The notes: generated from the letters alone by a model not told the origin. Positions 18,875 through 29,572 are shown, counted from the first letter of the stretch. The stretch is DNA of 64,000 nt from Phytohabitans flavus (GCF_011764545.1 NZ_AP022870.1:3084001-3148000); one strand, 5' to 3'. Made by a program: numbers and translations.

Positions 18875-19735
18875 TCAGATCACCCCAGGTTTTATGATGG
18901 CGGCGGCGACCTCGGTGGCGCCCGGGTCGTCGAGGACGATGGTGTAGTGGTTGGCGCCGGGGATCGTGCGGAGCGGGATCCGGTCCGCGATCGGTTCCGG
19001 GTCGCGGTAGAGGGCCGTCGGCTCGTCGAACATGCCACGTTCGGCCCGGAGGAAGACGGCGGGACGGCGTAACCGCTGCCACGCCTTGGCGGGCGCGTCG
19101 CCGAAGTTCAGGTCGATGTAGTCCTGCCGCATCGCGTCCGGCGACACGCGGCTGCGCAGCTCGGGCTCCATGCCGGTCAGATCGTAGTCCACATAGGACT
19201 CGATGGTGGCGGACCAGGTGTGGAAGGCGGGATGCGCCCGCCAGAAGTCGTGGTACGCGGCACGGTCGGCGAACCGCATGGTGAGCCGCCGAGCGGCCGC
19301 ACCGAGCGCGGCGTCCAGCTGCTCCTCCGGTGTACCTTCCCCCGGTGCGGGCAGCGGCGGGCCACCGTCCACAAGCACCAGTCGGCTGACCCGGTCGGGG
19401 TAGAGGTCCGCGAGCACGAGTGCCACGAAGCCGCCCATCGAGTGTCCAGTGACGACGGTGCTCGACAGGCCGAGCGTGTCCAGCACCGCGAGGCAGTCGG
19501 CCGCGTGCCGCTCCATGCCGTACGGCCCGGGCAGCTCGGCACTACCACCCCGGCCGCGCAGGTCCACCGCGGCCAGCGTCCCGGCGCCGCCGAGCCGCTC
19601 GGCCACCACGGCCCACGACAGGTGGGAGGCGGTGATGCCGTGCACGGCCAGGACGACGGGAGCGCCGTCGCCCCACAGGCCGACCGTCAGGTCACCGCCG
19701 TCGACAGGTACCGAGATGCGGCGGTACCCGCTCAT
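18875..19735 (-). CDS. alpha/beta hydrolase
   Basis: 286 residues from ATG 19735. VLAVHGITASHLSW holds the oxyanion hole, VVTGHSMGGFVALVLADLYP the nucleophile elbow (GHSMG), and IPGANHYTIVL the catalytic His. The ATG overlaps the dehydrogenase stop by four bases (ATGA), showing translational coupling. With the dehydrogenase upstream and a second hydrolase downstream, it probably acts in one catabolic pathway for an ester or hydroxy-acid substrate; this is inferred from layout only. Confidence 0.88.
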   Translation of the reverse strand: MSGYRRISVPVDGGDLTVGLWGDGAPVVLAVHGITASHLSWAVVAERLGGAGTLAAVDLRGRGGSAELPGPYGMERHAADCLAVLDTLGLSSTVVTGHSMGGFVALVLADLYPDRVSRLVLVDGGPPLPAPGEGTPEEQLDAALGAAARRLTMRFADRAAYHDFWRAHPAFHTWSATIESYVDYDLTGMEPELRSRVSPDAMRQDYIDLNFGDAPAKAWQRLRRPAVFLRAERGMFDEPTALYRDPEPIADRIPLRTIPGANHYTIVLDDPGATEVAAAIIKPGVI

Positions 19736-20487
19736 CGGGCGGTCCAGCCGCCGTCGAGCACCAGCGAGCTGCCGTTGACGAACGAGGCGGCGTCGGAGCA
19801 CAGGTACAGGACCGCCTCGGCGACCTCGGCCGGCTCGATCAGCCGCTTGATGGCCGGCTCGGTCAGCATGATCTTCTCCACGACCTCGGACGGCGGGATG
19901 CCGTGCGTCGCCGCCTGGGCCGCGATCTGGTTCTCCACGAGCGGCGTGCGCACGTACGCGGGGCAGACGGTGTTGGACGTGACCCCGCGCGGGCCGCCCT
20001 CCAGCGCGAGCACCTTGGACAGCCCTTCGATGCCGTGCTTGGCGGTCACGTACGCGCTTTTGAACGCGGAGGCACGCAGCCCGTGCACGGACGAGATGTG
20101 GACGATGCGTCCCCAGCCCTTCTCGTACATGCCCGGCAGCAGCCGCTGGATGAGCAGGAACGGCGCCTCCACCATCAGGGTGAGCATGCGGTGGAACGTC
20201 TCCGGTGGGAACTGCTCGACCGGCGCCACGTGCTGGATGCCCGCGTTGTTCACCAGGATGTCCGCGGACACGTCCAGCTCGGCGAGCCGCGCCAGGTCCG
20301 TCAGGTCCACCACCAGGCCCTCGCCCGACCCGCCCAGGTCGGCCGCGACGTCGTGCACCCGCTCGTCGCGATCCACCAGCACGACCCGCGCACCCGCCGC
20401 GGCGAACGCCCGGGCACACGCGGCACCGATGCCGGAGGCGGCGCCGGTCACCAGCGCGGTCCGCCCGGACAGATCAACTTGCGCCAT
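19732..20487 (-). CDS. short-chain dehydrogenase, 3-hydroxybutyrate dehydrogenase-like
   Basis: Classical SDR, 251 residues: NAD-binding TGAASGIGAACARAF, VDRDE, ILVNNAGIQHVAPVEQFP, ISSVHGLRASAFKSAYVTAKHG (catalytic Ser, Tyr, Lys) and the C-terminal SSLVLDGGWTAR. The HGLRAS..KSAYV segment and AGIQHV.PVE.FP match D-beta-hydroxybutyrate dehydrogenases, which interconvert 3-hydroxybutyrate and acetoacetate. It is the first gene of an operon SDR-hydrolase-hydrolase-LacI. The assignment to 3-hydroxybutyrate is moderately secure; a related hydroxy acid is possible. Confidence 0.87.
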   Translation of the reverse strand: MAQVDLSGRTALVTGAASGIGAACARAFAAAGARVVLVDRDERVHDVAADLGGSGEGLVVDLTDLARLAELDVSADILVNNAGIQHVAPVEQFPPETFHRMLTLMVEAPFLLIQRLLPGMYEKGWGRIVHISSVHGLRASAFKSAYVTAKHGIEGLSKVLALEGGPRGVTSNTVCPAYVRTPLVENQIAAQAATHGIPPSEVVEKIMLTEPAIKRLIEPAEVAEAVLYLCSDAASFVNGSSLVLDGGWTAR

Positions 20488-20616
20488 GAGCGGATCTTAC
20501 GACCAGCCGCTGTGAACGCCCGGCGCCCAGGGACGGGTGCCGCGGTGCGATGACTTTCGGCCCTCGCCGGGGTTGTAGGTGTGACGAACCATCAACCCCA
20601 GGAGGACCGGACCACC

Positions 20617-21011
20617 ATGCCGACCGACGAAGACCTGATCCGCGAGCTGATCGAGCGCTGGGCGGCCGCCGTACACGACGGCGACCTCGACGCGGTGACC
20701 GCCCACCACGCCGAGGACATCGTCATGTACGACGTGCCACCGCCGTACGAGGGTCTGCGTGGCCTGGACGCCTACCGGAAGGTGTGGCCGCCGTTCTTCG
20801 GCTGGCAGGCCGGGGGCGCGTCGTTCGAGATCGAGTCGCTGCACGTCACCGCCGGGCAGGACGTCGCCTTCGCGTACGCCCTGCTGCGCTGCGGCACCCC
20901 TGCCGACCTCGCGGCCAACCCCGGCAACCGCCTGCGGCTGACCCTCGGGCTACGCAAGCTCGGCGGCCAGTGGGTCGTCACCCACGAACACCACTCGTTC
21001 CCCACATCTGA
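20617..21011 (+). CDS. SnoaL/YybH-like (NTF2 fold) protein
   Basis: Small NTF2-fold protein beginning MPTDEDLIRELIERWAAAV, with DLDAVTAHHAEDIVMYDVPPP and GLRKLGGQWVVTHEHHSFP. ATG 20617 has AGGAGG at 20600-20605. As written the frame runs on to 21141, antisense through rox; adding one C at CCCC 21000-21003 gives an immediate TGA at 21009-21011 and a 131-residue protein, a normal length. Members are often calcium/calmodulin-kinase-like association or ketosteroid-isomerase folds. Function here unknown. Confidence 0.8.
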
Positions 21012-21016
21012 CCAGC

Positions 21017-22570
<1,554 letters not shown>

Positions 22571-22629
22571 TTAGAAGTGGCGGGGAGTGCGTTCCCGCCT
22601 TTCGCGTCTCAGGCGCGTGAGGATGCGGA

Positions 22630-23655
22630 ATGTGGGTTCGGCTCAGCACTGACAGCGTGCCGAAGACCGACCGGTTCGGCTGGTGGCACCAGATGACCAC
22701 CACCACCCTGATCCCCACGATTCTGGCTACCGCGGACGCGACAAGCTTCGACGCCGACGCCGATGTCTTGGACCTGGGCGCGGGTCAACAAATAACCCGC
22801 ATGACGTACCGGCCCGTCACCAGCCGGCGTACGCCCAGACTGATCCAGTGCAGCGACCCGGAGTACTACCAGCTGTCGCTCACCGTGTGCGGGCGAATGG
22901 GCCTGTCCCAGTCCCGCCGCGACACCACTCTGGCGGCCGGCGACCTGGCCTTCTACGACTCCTCCCGGCCTTTTCACGGGTGGACAGCCGCCGAGGACGG
23001 CAAGGTGGTCCACACCGTTGCCCATTTCCCCAGAAGTGCCGTGCCCGCGCGGCGGGATCTGCTGGAGGGCCTGACCGCCACGCGCATTCCTGGCGACACC
23101 GGCTTCGGTGGCCTCCTCGCCCACCTGCTCATGCAAGTCACGACTGACCCGGGCCAGTACCAGGCAGCAGATGCCGTCCGGCTCTCCGCCCTGCTGCTGG
23201 ACCTGGTCGCCGCCACCGCGGCCCAACGCGCGGGCCGCGCCGAGTACGTCGGCGCGGAGACCCGCTGGCGTGCCTTGGCGGTGGGCATCGATGCCTTCAT
23301 CCGTCGCCACCTGGGCGATCCCCACCTGACGCCCGCGCAGGTGGCCGCGGCGCACCACATCTCCGTCCGCACCCTCCACCGCCTCTTTCGGCAGCGCGGC
23401 ACCACAGTGGCCGCGCACATCCGCCGCCAGCGCCTGGAGGCCGCCCGCCGCGATCTCACCGACCCCGCCCTGGGCGCCCTGCCCGTGCACGCCATCGGCG
23501 CCCGCTGGGGCTTTCCCCGCCCAGCTGATTTCGCCCGCGCATTTCGCACCGCCTACGGCATCCCGCCCGCGACTACCGCGAGCAGCAGCACTGACACACC
23601 GGTCGACGAAGGGGCGGTCGCGGGCGGGCGGTCGGGTGTACGAAGTGGACGGTAG
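22630..23655 (+). CDS. AraC family transcriptional regulator
   Basis: 341 residues. An N-terminal cupin-like sensing domain of the AraC-binding type (ITRMTYRPV, YYQLSLTVCGRM, AAGDLAFYDSSRPF) is followed by two helix-turn-helix motifs. The first is LTPAQVAAAHHISVRTLHRLFR; the second is around AIGARWGFPRPADFARAFRTAYG. The C-terminal 25 residues are low-complexity. It is divergent from rox with the RAE between them, but RAE control is not known to need an AraC protein, so a link is open. Confidence 0.88.
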   Translation: MWVRLSTDSVPKTDRFGWWHQMTTTTLIPTILATADATSFDADADVLDLGAGQQITRMTYRPVTSRRTPRLIQCSDPEYYQLSLTVCGRMGLSQSRRDTTLAAGDLAFYDSSRPFHGWTAAEDGKVVHTVAHFPRSAVPARRDLLEGLTATRIPGDTGFGGLLAHLLMQVTTDPGQYQAADAVRLSALLLDLVAATAAQRAGRAEYVGAETRWRALAVGIDAFIRRHLGDPHLTPAQVAAAHHISVRTLHRLFRQRGTTVAAHIRRQRLEAARRDLTDPALGALPVHAIGARWGFPRPADFARAFRTAYGIPPATTASSSTDTPVDEGAVAGGRSGVRSGR

Positions 23656-23701
23656 GCTGCGCGTGGCGGTCCGCGCCAACCCCTCAAGAAGGATGTCACC
23701 C

Positions 23702-24517
23702 ATGACCGACAGATCGTCGACCGACAGTGGGGCCTATCCCAAGATTGACGTTTCCGTGCCGCACTCGGCCCGGATCTGGAATTACTGGATGGGCGGCAAG
23801 GACAACTATGCCGCGGACCGCGCTGCCGGAGACGCCTACAAGGCGCAGTTTCCTGGCATCGTTCCTTTGGCGAAGCAGTCCCGGCAGTTTCTCATCCGCG
23901 CCGTCCGTCACCTGGCCGCGGAGGCGGGCGTCCGCCAGTTCCTCGATATCGGCACCGGCCTGCCCACCATGGAAAACACCCATGAGGTCGCCCAGCGCGC
24001 GGCCCCGGACTCCCGGATCGTCTACGTCGACAACGACCCGGCGGTGCTGGCGCACGCCCGCGCGCTGCTCGCCAACACCACCGACGAGGGCGTGACCGGC
24101 TACGTCGACGCCGACTTCCACAACCCGGACCAGATCGTGGCCGACGCCCATCACATTCTGAACTTCACCAGGCCGATCGCGGTCATGTTCATGGGGGTCC
24201 TGGGCCACGTCGCCGACTACGACGAGGTGCGCTCCATCGTGGCCCGGGTGATGGACGCCGTCCCCTCCGGCAGCTACCTCGTGCTGTGGGACAGCACCAA
24301 CACGAGCGAGGGGTTCGACGAGGCGCAGGAGGGCTACGACGATACGGGGGCCGTCCCCTACGTGCTGCGCAGCCCGGACGAGGTGGCCGGCTGCTTCGAG
24401 GGCCTGGAGATGGTGGATCCGGGACTCGTGTCGATCTCGCTGTGGCGGCCGGACCCGGCCAACGGCGACGCCGTCGAGGCGGTAGACGGGTACGGCGCGG
24501 TGGCGCGCAAGCCCTGA
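23702..24517 (+). CDS. SAM-dependent methyltransferase (DUF574 family)
   Basis: 271 residues of the actinobacteria-specific DUF574 methyltransferase family. RIWNYWMGGKDNYAADR is the family's N-terminal signature, FLDIGTGLPT the SAM-binding glycine motif, and IVYVDNDPAVLAHARALL the acidic loop. I start at ATG 23702, nine bases after AGAAGGATG; an ATG three codons earlier is possible. These genes are numerous in streptomycetes and relatives, and their substrates are unknown. Confidence 0.88.
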   Translation: MTDRSSTDSGAYPKIDVSVPHSARIWNYWMGGKDNYAADRAAGDAYKAQFPGIVPLAKQSRQFLIRAVRHLAAEAGVRQFLDIGTGLPTMENTHEVAQRAAPDSRIVYVDNDPAVLAHARALLANTTDEGVTGYVDADFHNPDQIVADAHHILNFTRPIAVMFMGVLGHVADYDEVRSIVARVMDAVPSGSYLVLWDSTNTSEGFDEAQEGYDDTGAVPYVLRSPDEVAGCFEGLEMVDPGLVSISLWRPDPANGDAVEAVDGYGAVARKP

Positions 24518-24586
24518 CGCCAGCCACCCCCACGCACAGGCCGCGCCCGCCCCAGTCCAGGTGACCGGGTGCGGGCGCATCGGCCT

Positions 24587-25059
24587 TTACCGCACGAGGT
24601 CGTAGCGCCAGTCGTTGCTGCGCATGAACTGCCCAGGCGGGTACTCGAAGTCTGTCTCGCCCATGAGCGCGAAGCCGGCCTTGCGGCAGACCGCGTTGGA
24701 CGCCGCGTTCGCGACGCTGGGAAACGCGTGGAGCCACCGGTGGCGGGCATCCCCTGGGCCGCCGCGATGACCGCTCGCACGGCGGCGGTCGCGACGCCCC
24801 GACCCTGGAACTCCGGCAGCACGTTCCAGCCCGACTCGTACACCGGCTCTCCGTGCCACAGCCGGCTCCAGAACGCGACGCTGCCGGCGGCCTCGCCGCT
24901 GGCCAGCTCGATCCGGAACATCCGGCCGTCCTCCAGCGCGAGGTAGCGCTGATGCCGCGCCACAACCTCCTCGTCTGTCTCCGGACCCCCGACGTGCTCA
25001 CGCATCCGCGGTGTGTTGATCCGGCGCAGTAGTGACAGGTCGTCAGCGGACCACGGCAC
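24587..25059 (-). CDS. GNAT family N-acetyltransferase (apparent frameshift)
   Basis: Acetyl-CoA-binding motif A is visible as ESGWNVLPEFQGRGVATAAVRAVIAAA. After CCCC 24751-24754 the frame is lost; one added base gives GDARHRWLHAFPSVANAASN, then CRKAGFALMGETDFEYPPGQ to a stop at 24587, for about 157 residues. The AxNxxS.xxxxKxGF pattern suits GNATs that acetylate small molecules or protein N-termini. Divergent from the MFS gene with 180 bp between starts. Confidence 0.82.
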
Positions 25060-25143
25060 AAGCCGGACGGTAGCTTCCCCATCGGATCACCGTCTCTCGC
25101 GTATGCCAGCGCGGCAACCCGAGCCGCGACGGTCGCTCCGCGG

Positions 25144-25158
25144 GAATTTTCGAAATTC
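25144..25158. promoter_or_regulatory. operator-like inverted repeat upstream of the efflux gene
   Basis: GAATTTTCGAAATTC is a 6-3-6 perfect inverted repeat. It is AT-rich in a very GC-rich background, 81-95 bp upstream of the MFS start and about 90 bp upstream of the divergent acetyltransferase. The placement suits a repressor site for one or both genes. No regulator gene is adjacent. Confidence 0.4.
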
Positions 25159-25239
25159 GTCTCGCGGAGCTGTCGATTTCGCGGTGACCCGCTCGTGGGG
25201 AGTGCGTAGGAGCGATTTTCGACGGATGGAGCGCCACCC

Positions 25240-26751
25240 ATGGAAACGACGACTGCCACCGCCGCCCCGGCCCGTGCCGGCCGCCGCGAGTGGATAGGGC
25301 TGGCCGTGCTGGCCCTCCCCACGCTACTGCTCGCGCTCGACACGAGCGTCCTCTACCTTGCCCTCCCCCAGGTCAGCGCCGATCTCGGCGCGGACGGCAA
25401 CCAGACGCTGTGGATCCTGGACATCTACTCGTTCGTGCTGGCCGGCTTCCTGGTCACCATGGGCACGCTCGGCGACCGGATCGGGCGCCGCCGGCTGCTG
25501 CTGATCGGGGCGGCCGCGTTCGGCGGGGCGTCGATCCTCGCCGCGTACTCGACCAGCGCCGAGATGCTCATCGCCACCCGCGCGCTGCTCGGCCTGGCCG
25601 GCGCGACGCTGATGCCCTCGACGATGGCGCTGATCCGCAACATGTTCCCCGACCCGAAGCAGATGGGCACCGCGATCGGGGTCTGGTTCAGCTGCTTCAT
25701 GGGCGGGATGGCGATCGGCCCGCTGGTGGGCGGCGCGATGCTGGAGCACTTCTGGTGGGGCTCGGCGTTCCTGCTCGGCGTGCCGTTCATGGCGTTGCTG
25801 CTGGTCGTCGGCCCGGTGCTGCTGCCGGAGTACCGCACGTCCGGCGCGGGCCGCCTCGACCTGGCCAGCGTCGGCCTGTCGCTGGCCGCGATCCTGCCGG
25901 CGATCTACGGCTTGAAGGAGCTGGCCCGGGGCGGCTGGGACCCGGTCGCCGCCGGCGCCGTCGTGGTCGGCCTCGCCGTCGGCGTCGTCTTCGTACGGCG
26001 CCAGGGCACCCTCGCCGACCCGCTGCTGGACCTGCGCCTCTTCGGGTACCGGGTGTTCCGCTCGGCGCTGAGCGTCTACCTGCTCACCGGTGTGGTGATG
26101 GCCGGCGTGTCGCTGATGTCGACCGTGTACCTCCAGTCGGTGCTGGAGCTGTCCACCCTGCGCGCCGGGCTCTGGCTGCTGCCGCACAACGTGGCCCTCG
26201 TCGCCGGCTTCCTGCTCGCGCCGCGGCTGGCCGCCCGCTTCCGGCAGGCGTACGTGATGGCGGCCGGCATGGTGTTCGCGGCCGCCGGGCTGGCGCTGCT
26301 CCTTCTGGTCGAGCCGGGCGACACCGCGCTGCTGGTGACCGGTCTGGTGCTCGCGCACGCCGGCATCTCGCTGCCGATGGCCCTGTCCGCCAACATCATC
26401 ATCGGCGCGGCGCCGGCGGAGAAGGCCGGATCGGCGGCCTCGCTGATGGAGACCAGCGCCGAGTTCGGCATCGCGATGGGCGTGGCGACGCTGGGCACGC
26501 TCGGTACCGCGATGTACCGCGGCAGCTTCGAGGCCCCGGCGGCCGTGCCGGCGGATGCGGCCGAGGCGGCACGGGAGAGCATCACGGCGGCGGGTGGCGC
26601 GGCGGCGGGGCTGCCCCCGGCGCCGGCCGCCGAGCTGCTGCACGCGGCGCAGGCGGCGTTCACCTCCGGCCTGAACGTGGTGGGCGCGGTCGGTGCGGCC
26701 GTCTTCCTGGTCCTCGCCGTGATCGTGTACCGGGGCTCGCGCCCGGCCTGA
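25240..26751 (+). CDS. MFS transporter, DHA2 (14-TMS) drug-efflux family
   Basis: 503-residue drug:proton antiporter-like membrane protein. LPTLLLALDTSVLYLALPQV is helix 1 with the DHA2 Asp; LVTMGTLGDRIGRRRLLLIG is motif A; ATRALLGLAGATLMPSTMAL is motif B-like. About fourteen hydrophobic segments are visible, with the last near the C-terminus (GAAVFLVLAVIVYRG). It most resembles SmvA/QacA-type exporters of cationic or lipophilic compounds. An AT-rich inverted repeat upstream may bind a repressor. Confidence 0.9.
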   Translation: METTTATAAPARAGRREWIGLAVLALPTLLLALDTSVLYLALPQVSADLGADGNQTLWILDIYSFVLAGFLVTMGTLGDRIGRRRLLLIGAAAFGGASILAAYSTSAEMLIATRALLGLAGATLMPSTMALIRNMFPDPKQMGTAIGVWFSCFMGGMAIGPLVGGAMLEHFWWGSAFLLGVPFMALLLVVGPVLLPEYRTSGAGRLDLASVGLSLAAILPAIYGLKELARGGWDPVAAGAVVVGLAVGVVFVRRQGTLADPLLDLRLFGYRVFRSALSVYLLTGVVMAGVSLMSTVYLQSVLELSTLRAGLWLLPHNVALVAGFLLAPRLAARFRQAYVMAAGMVFAAAGLALLLLVEPGDTALLVTGLVLAHAGISLPMALSANIIIGAAPAEKAGSAASLMETSAEFGIAMGVATLGTLGTAMYRGSFEAPAAVPADAAEAARESITAAGGAAAGLPPAPAAELLHAAQAAFTSGLNVVGAVGAAVFLVLAVIVYRGSRPA

Positions 26752-26886
26752 GCGCGCGTGACCCGGTGGGACCGGCACCACACCCGAATAGAGTGCGGGT
26801 GTGGTGTCGGATCGGGGCAGAGGCGTTCGTAGAAGAAGTGAGCGGCCGCCCACGAGGGGCGCCCAAACCACAGGAGATGATCCGAG

Positions 26887-27210
26887 ATGCAGTACCTGGT
26901 TTCCGTGATCTTCGACCAGCCTGGCCTCGCCACCCCGGACGAGGCGGCTGCGATCGACGTGTTCAACGACCAGCTTGTGGCCGAGGGCCACTGGGTCTTC
27001 GCCGGCGGCCTCGCGTCGCCCAGCACGGCCACCGTCATCGACAACCGGGGTGGTGAGGCGATGTTCACCGACGGGCCCTTCGTGGAGACGAAGGAGTTCA
27101 TCGCCGGCTTTTGGATCATCGAGGCCGCTGACCTCGACGTGGCGCTCAAGCTCGCCGCGGAGGGCTCCAAGGCCTGCAACCGGAAGGTCGAGGTGCGGCC
27201 GTTCCTGTGA
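26887..27210 (+). CDS. YCII-related DGPF-domain protein
   Basis: 107 residues with the DGPF signature in MFTDGPFVETKEFIAGFWII. Such proteins are characteristically encoded with ECF42-group sigma factors. ATG 26887 has CAGGAGAT upstream. The stop overlaps the sigma factor GTG start (GTGA, 27207-27210), so the two are co-translated. DGPF proteins have been proposed as partners or cofactors of these sigma factors instead of membrane anti-sigma factors; the mechanism is unsettled. Confidence 0.9.
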   Translation: MQYLVSVIFDQPGLATPDEAAAIDVFNDQLVAEGHWVFAGGLASPSTATVIDNRGGEAMFTDGPFVETKEFIAGFWIIEAADLDVALKLAAEGSKACNRKVEVRPFL

Positions 27211-28439
27211 GCGCGGTCGACGTCCGGGAGGCGATCACCCAGGCACACACGCGGGAGTGGGCACGGGTGGTCGCCGCCCTGACCCGGCGTTTCGGTGACC
27301 TCGACATCGCCGAGGAGGCAGCGGCCGAGGCGTTCGCGACCGCCGTCGAGCGATGGCCGGCCGACGGGGTACCCCCCAACCCCGGCGCCTGGCTGACCAC
27401 CACCGCAAGCCGCAAGGCCATCGACCGGATCCGGCGCGAGGACAAGCGTGACGACAAGCAGAAGGAGGCTCAGATGTTGTACGACGACGAGCCGCCCGAG
27501 CCGCTCGGCGCGATCGAGGACGAGCGGCTCCGGCTGATCTTCATCTGCTGTCACCCGGCGCTCGCGATGGAGACCCGCGTGGCGCTGACGCTGCGCATGG
27601 TCGGCGGTCTGACCGTGCCCGAGATCGCCCGTGCCTTCCTGGTGCAGGAGACCGCCATGGGGCAGCGGATCACCCGCGCGAAAGCCAAGATCAAGGCGGC
27701 TCGCATCCCTTACCGGGTGCCGTCCGCGGAAGACCTCCCGGGACGCGTCTCCGGCGTACTCTCCGTCCTCTTCCTGGTCTTCAACGAGGGCTACCTGGCG
27801 ACCGGCCCGGACACCGATCCCGTACGTCCCGACCTGACCGGCGAGGCGATCCGGCTCACTCGCCTGATCCGTGCCCTCATGCCGCAGGACGGCGAGGTGG
27901 CCGGGCTGCTGGCGCTGATGCTCCTCACGGAGGCCCGCCGCGCCGCCCGGGTCTCGGCGAGCGGCGAGCTTGTCGCCCTCGCCGAGCAGGACCGCGGGGC
28001 CTGGGACGCGGCGCTGGTCGCCGAGGGTCATCGGCTGGTGCGCGAGCGCCTGGCCACGAAGGTGGCGCCGGGTCGCTACCAGATCCTCGCGGCGATCAAC
28101 GCCGTGCACACCTCCGCCCGCGACGTGCGCGACACCGACTGGTCACAGGTCGTCGCCCTCTACGACCAGCTCGTCCGCCTCGACCGCTCGCCGATCGTCG
28201 CCCTCAACCGGGCCGTCGCGGTCGCCGAGCTCGACGGCCCGCAGGTGGCACTGTCGGCCGTCGACCGGCTCGAGGGCACGCTTGCCGGCTATCACGCCTA
28301 CCACGCGACCCGCGCCGACCTGCTGCGCCGGCTGGGCCGCGGTCAGCAGGCGCGCGCGGCGTACGACAAAGCCATCGAGCTGGCGGGCAACACCGCCGAG
28401 ACCGCCTACCTGAAACGCCGCCGCGACCAGCTCGGCTAG
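27207..28439 (+). CDS. ECF42-like RNA polymerase sigma factor with TPR-like C-terminal extension
   Basis: 410 residues. Sigma region 2 is at about residues 10-80 (DLDIAEEAAAEAFATAVERW, GAWLTTTASRKAIDRIRRE), and region 4 at about 110-165 (RMVGGLTVPEIARAFLV, MGQRITRAKAKIK). A long C-terminal extension follows (GYLATGPDTDPVRPDLTGEA, SPIVALNRAVAVAELDGP, LLRRLGRGQQARAAYDKAIE), the hallmark of the ECF42 group. Coupled to the DGPF gene. The extension is thought to act as the control domain, since no transmembrane anti-sigma factor is present here. Confidence 0.92.
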   Translation: MSAVDVREAITQAHTREWARVVAALTRRFGDLDIAEEAAAEAFATAVERWPADGVPPNPGAWLTTTASRKAIDRIRREDKRDDKQKEAQMLYDDEPPEPLGAIEDERLRLIFICCHPALAMETRVALTLRMVGGLTVPEIARAFLVQETAMGQRITRAKAKIKAARIPYRVPSAEDLPGRVSGVLSVLFLVFNEGYLATGPDTDPVRPDLTGEAIRLTRLIRALMPQDGEVAGLLALMLLTEARRAARVSASGELVALAEQDRGAWDAALVAEGHRLVRERLATKVAPGRYQILAAINAVHTSARDVRDTDWSQVVALYDQLVRLDRSPIVALNRAVAVAELDGPQVALSAVDRLEGTLAGYHAYHATRADLLRRLGRGQQARAAYDKAIELAGNTAETAYLKRRRDQLG

Positions 28440-28472
28440 CGTTCGCAGCACGCGCACTCGAAGTGCTCACGG

Positions 28473-29504
28473 CTAACCGGTGACGTACTTGCCGATCGCG
28501 TCGACGTACTGCTGGGCGCTGGGCTCGGTGTAGACGTGGGGGGCTCCGATCGGCAGGCGTTCGGGGCACTCGGTGACCTCGCCGGCGATCTGCGCCTGGT
28601 GGATGAGCCGGCCGGTGCGCGTCTCATACACCTTCACGGTGAACTCGCCCCGGTACATCGGCAGCGGAATCGGGACCTTGACCAGCCCGGGCTGGCGCGG
28701 GTCGGTGTACTCGCAGGTGTCCACTGTGTTGTGCGCCCGCTCGTCCGCCTCCACGCAGGCGACGGCCTGCACCTCGGCTGGGTCGTTGGATCTCCACGCG
28801 CCGGAGAAAACGGCCTTGTTCTTCTCGTCGTGGATCACCTGCGGCTGGGCCCACCTGCCGCCTTGCCGCAGGTTGTAGTCCCTGGCGAACACCAATGTCG
28901 GACGCGGAGGTGTCTGTCCGTAGGACGGCGCGTCCGGAAACACCGTCCCGTCGCAGGCGGCCGAGAGTCCACTCACGGTCACCGGCAGGTCGCTCTTGGG
29001 CGGGCCGAGCGAGCGGACCACCTGCCAGGTCACCAGCGCGATCACCACCAAGCCTGCGCCGACGAACAGCACCCACTGCGTCGTGCGCCGGGGCTCTGCC
29101 GGCGGCCGCGCCGCGGCGAACGGCGCCTGCGGGGCCGCGGCCGCCTGGGCGGTGGCCCTCGTGTACACCTGCTGCGCCAGCGGGTCCAGCGTCGCCGGTC
29201 CGACGCCGGCCACAAGACTCGCCAGTGGCGGCGGCAGCTCGCGACCGGAGGCGAGCCGGCGCTCGATCAGCCCGGTCCAGTCCAGCGCGGCCGCGGCGAG
29301 GTTCGGATCGTTGCGGGCCAGCCGGCGCAACACGTCGCGTACCTCGTTGAACTCGTCCGCGCCGACATCGCTCAGGTATGCCCGCACCCCGTCGACCAAG
29401 CGGCCATCCGGGGTCCCGTCGTTCGGCTTCGCACCCCGCGCCAAAGCCTCGACGAGCCGGCAGGCGATGGTTGCGGACCAGGCCAACCGGACAGCTGGCT
29501 CCAT
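28473..29504 (-). CDS. single-pass membrane protein of unknown function
   Basis: 343 residues, family not recognised. Residues 1-105 form a mainly helical, soluble domain (EPAVRLAWSATIACRLVEAL, VRDVLRRLARNDPNLAAAAL). An Ala/Pro-rich linker leads to one transmembrane helix at about 145-168 (WVLFVGAGLVVIALVTW). The rest is extracytoplasmic by the positive-inside rule and has four cysteines (SAACDGTVF, VACVEADERA, DTCEYTDP, TECPERLP), probably two disulfides. The layout suggests an intracellular adaptor domain coupled to an outside binding domain. It is isolated between the sigma factor and gene remnants. Confidence 0.75.
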   Translation of the reverse strand: MEPAVRLAWSATIACRLVEALARGAKPNDGTPDGRLVDGVRAYLSDVGADEFNEVRDVLRRLARNDPNLAAAALDWTGLIERRLASGRELPPPLASLVAGVGPATLDPLAQQVYTRATAQAAAAPQAPFAAARPPAEPRRTTQWVLFVGAGLVVIALVTWQVVRSLGPPKSDLPVTVSGLSAACDGTVFPDAPSYGQTPPRPTLVFARDYNLRQGGRWAQPQVIHDEKNKAVFSGAWRSNDPAEVQAVACVEADERAHNTVDTCEYTDPRQPGLVKVPIPLPMYRGEFTVKVYETRTGRLIHQAQIAGEVTECPERLPIGAPHVYTEPSAQQYVDAIGKYVTG

Positions 29505-29572
29505 AGAGAGAACCCCGCGTAGGTATCGACTCCCATGACACTATCGCGGCCAGCGGTGCGTATCCTTCCCGC

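Noticed and set aside
26076..28109. 677-codon minus-strand frame across the MFS, DGPF and sigma genes
   Set aside because: Spans three well-supported plus-strand genes and has no protein features.
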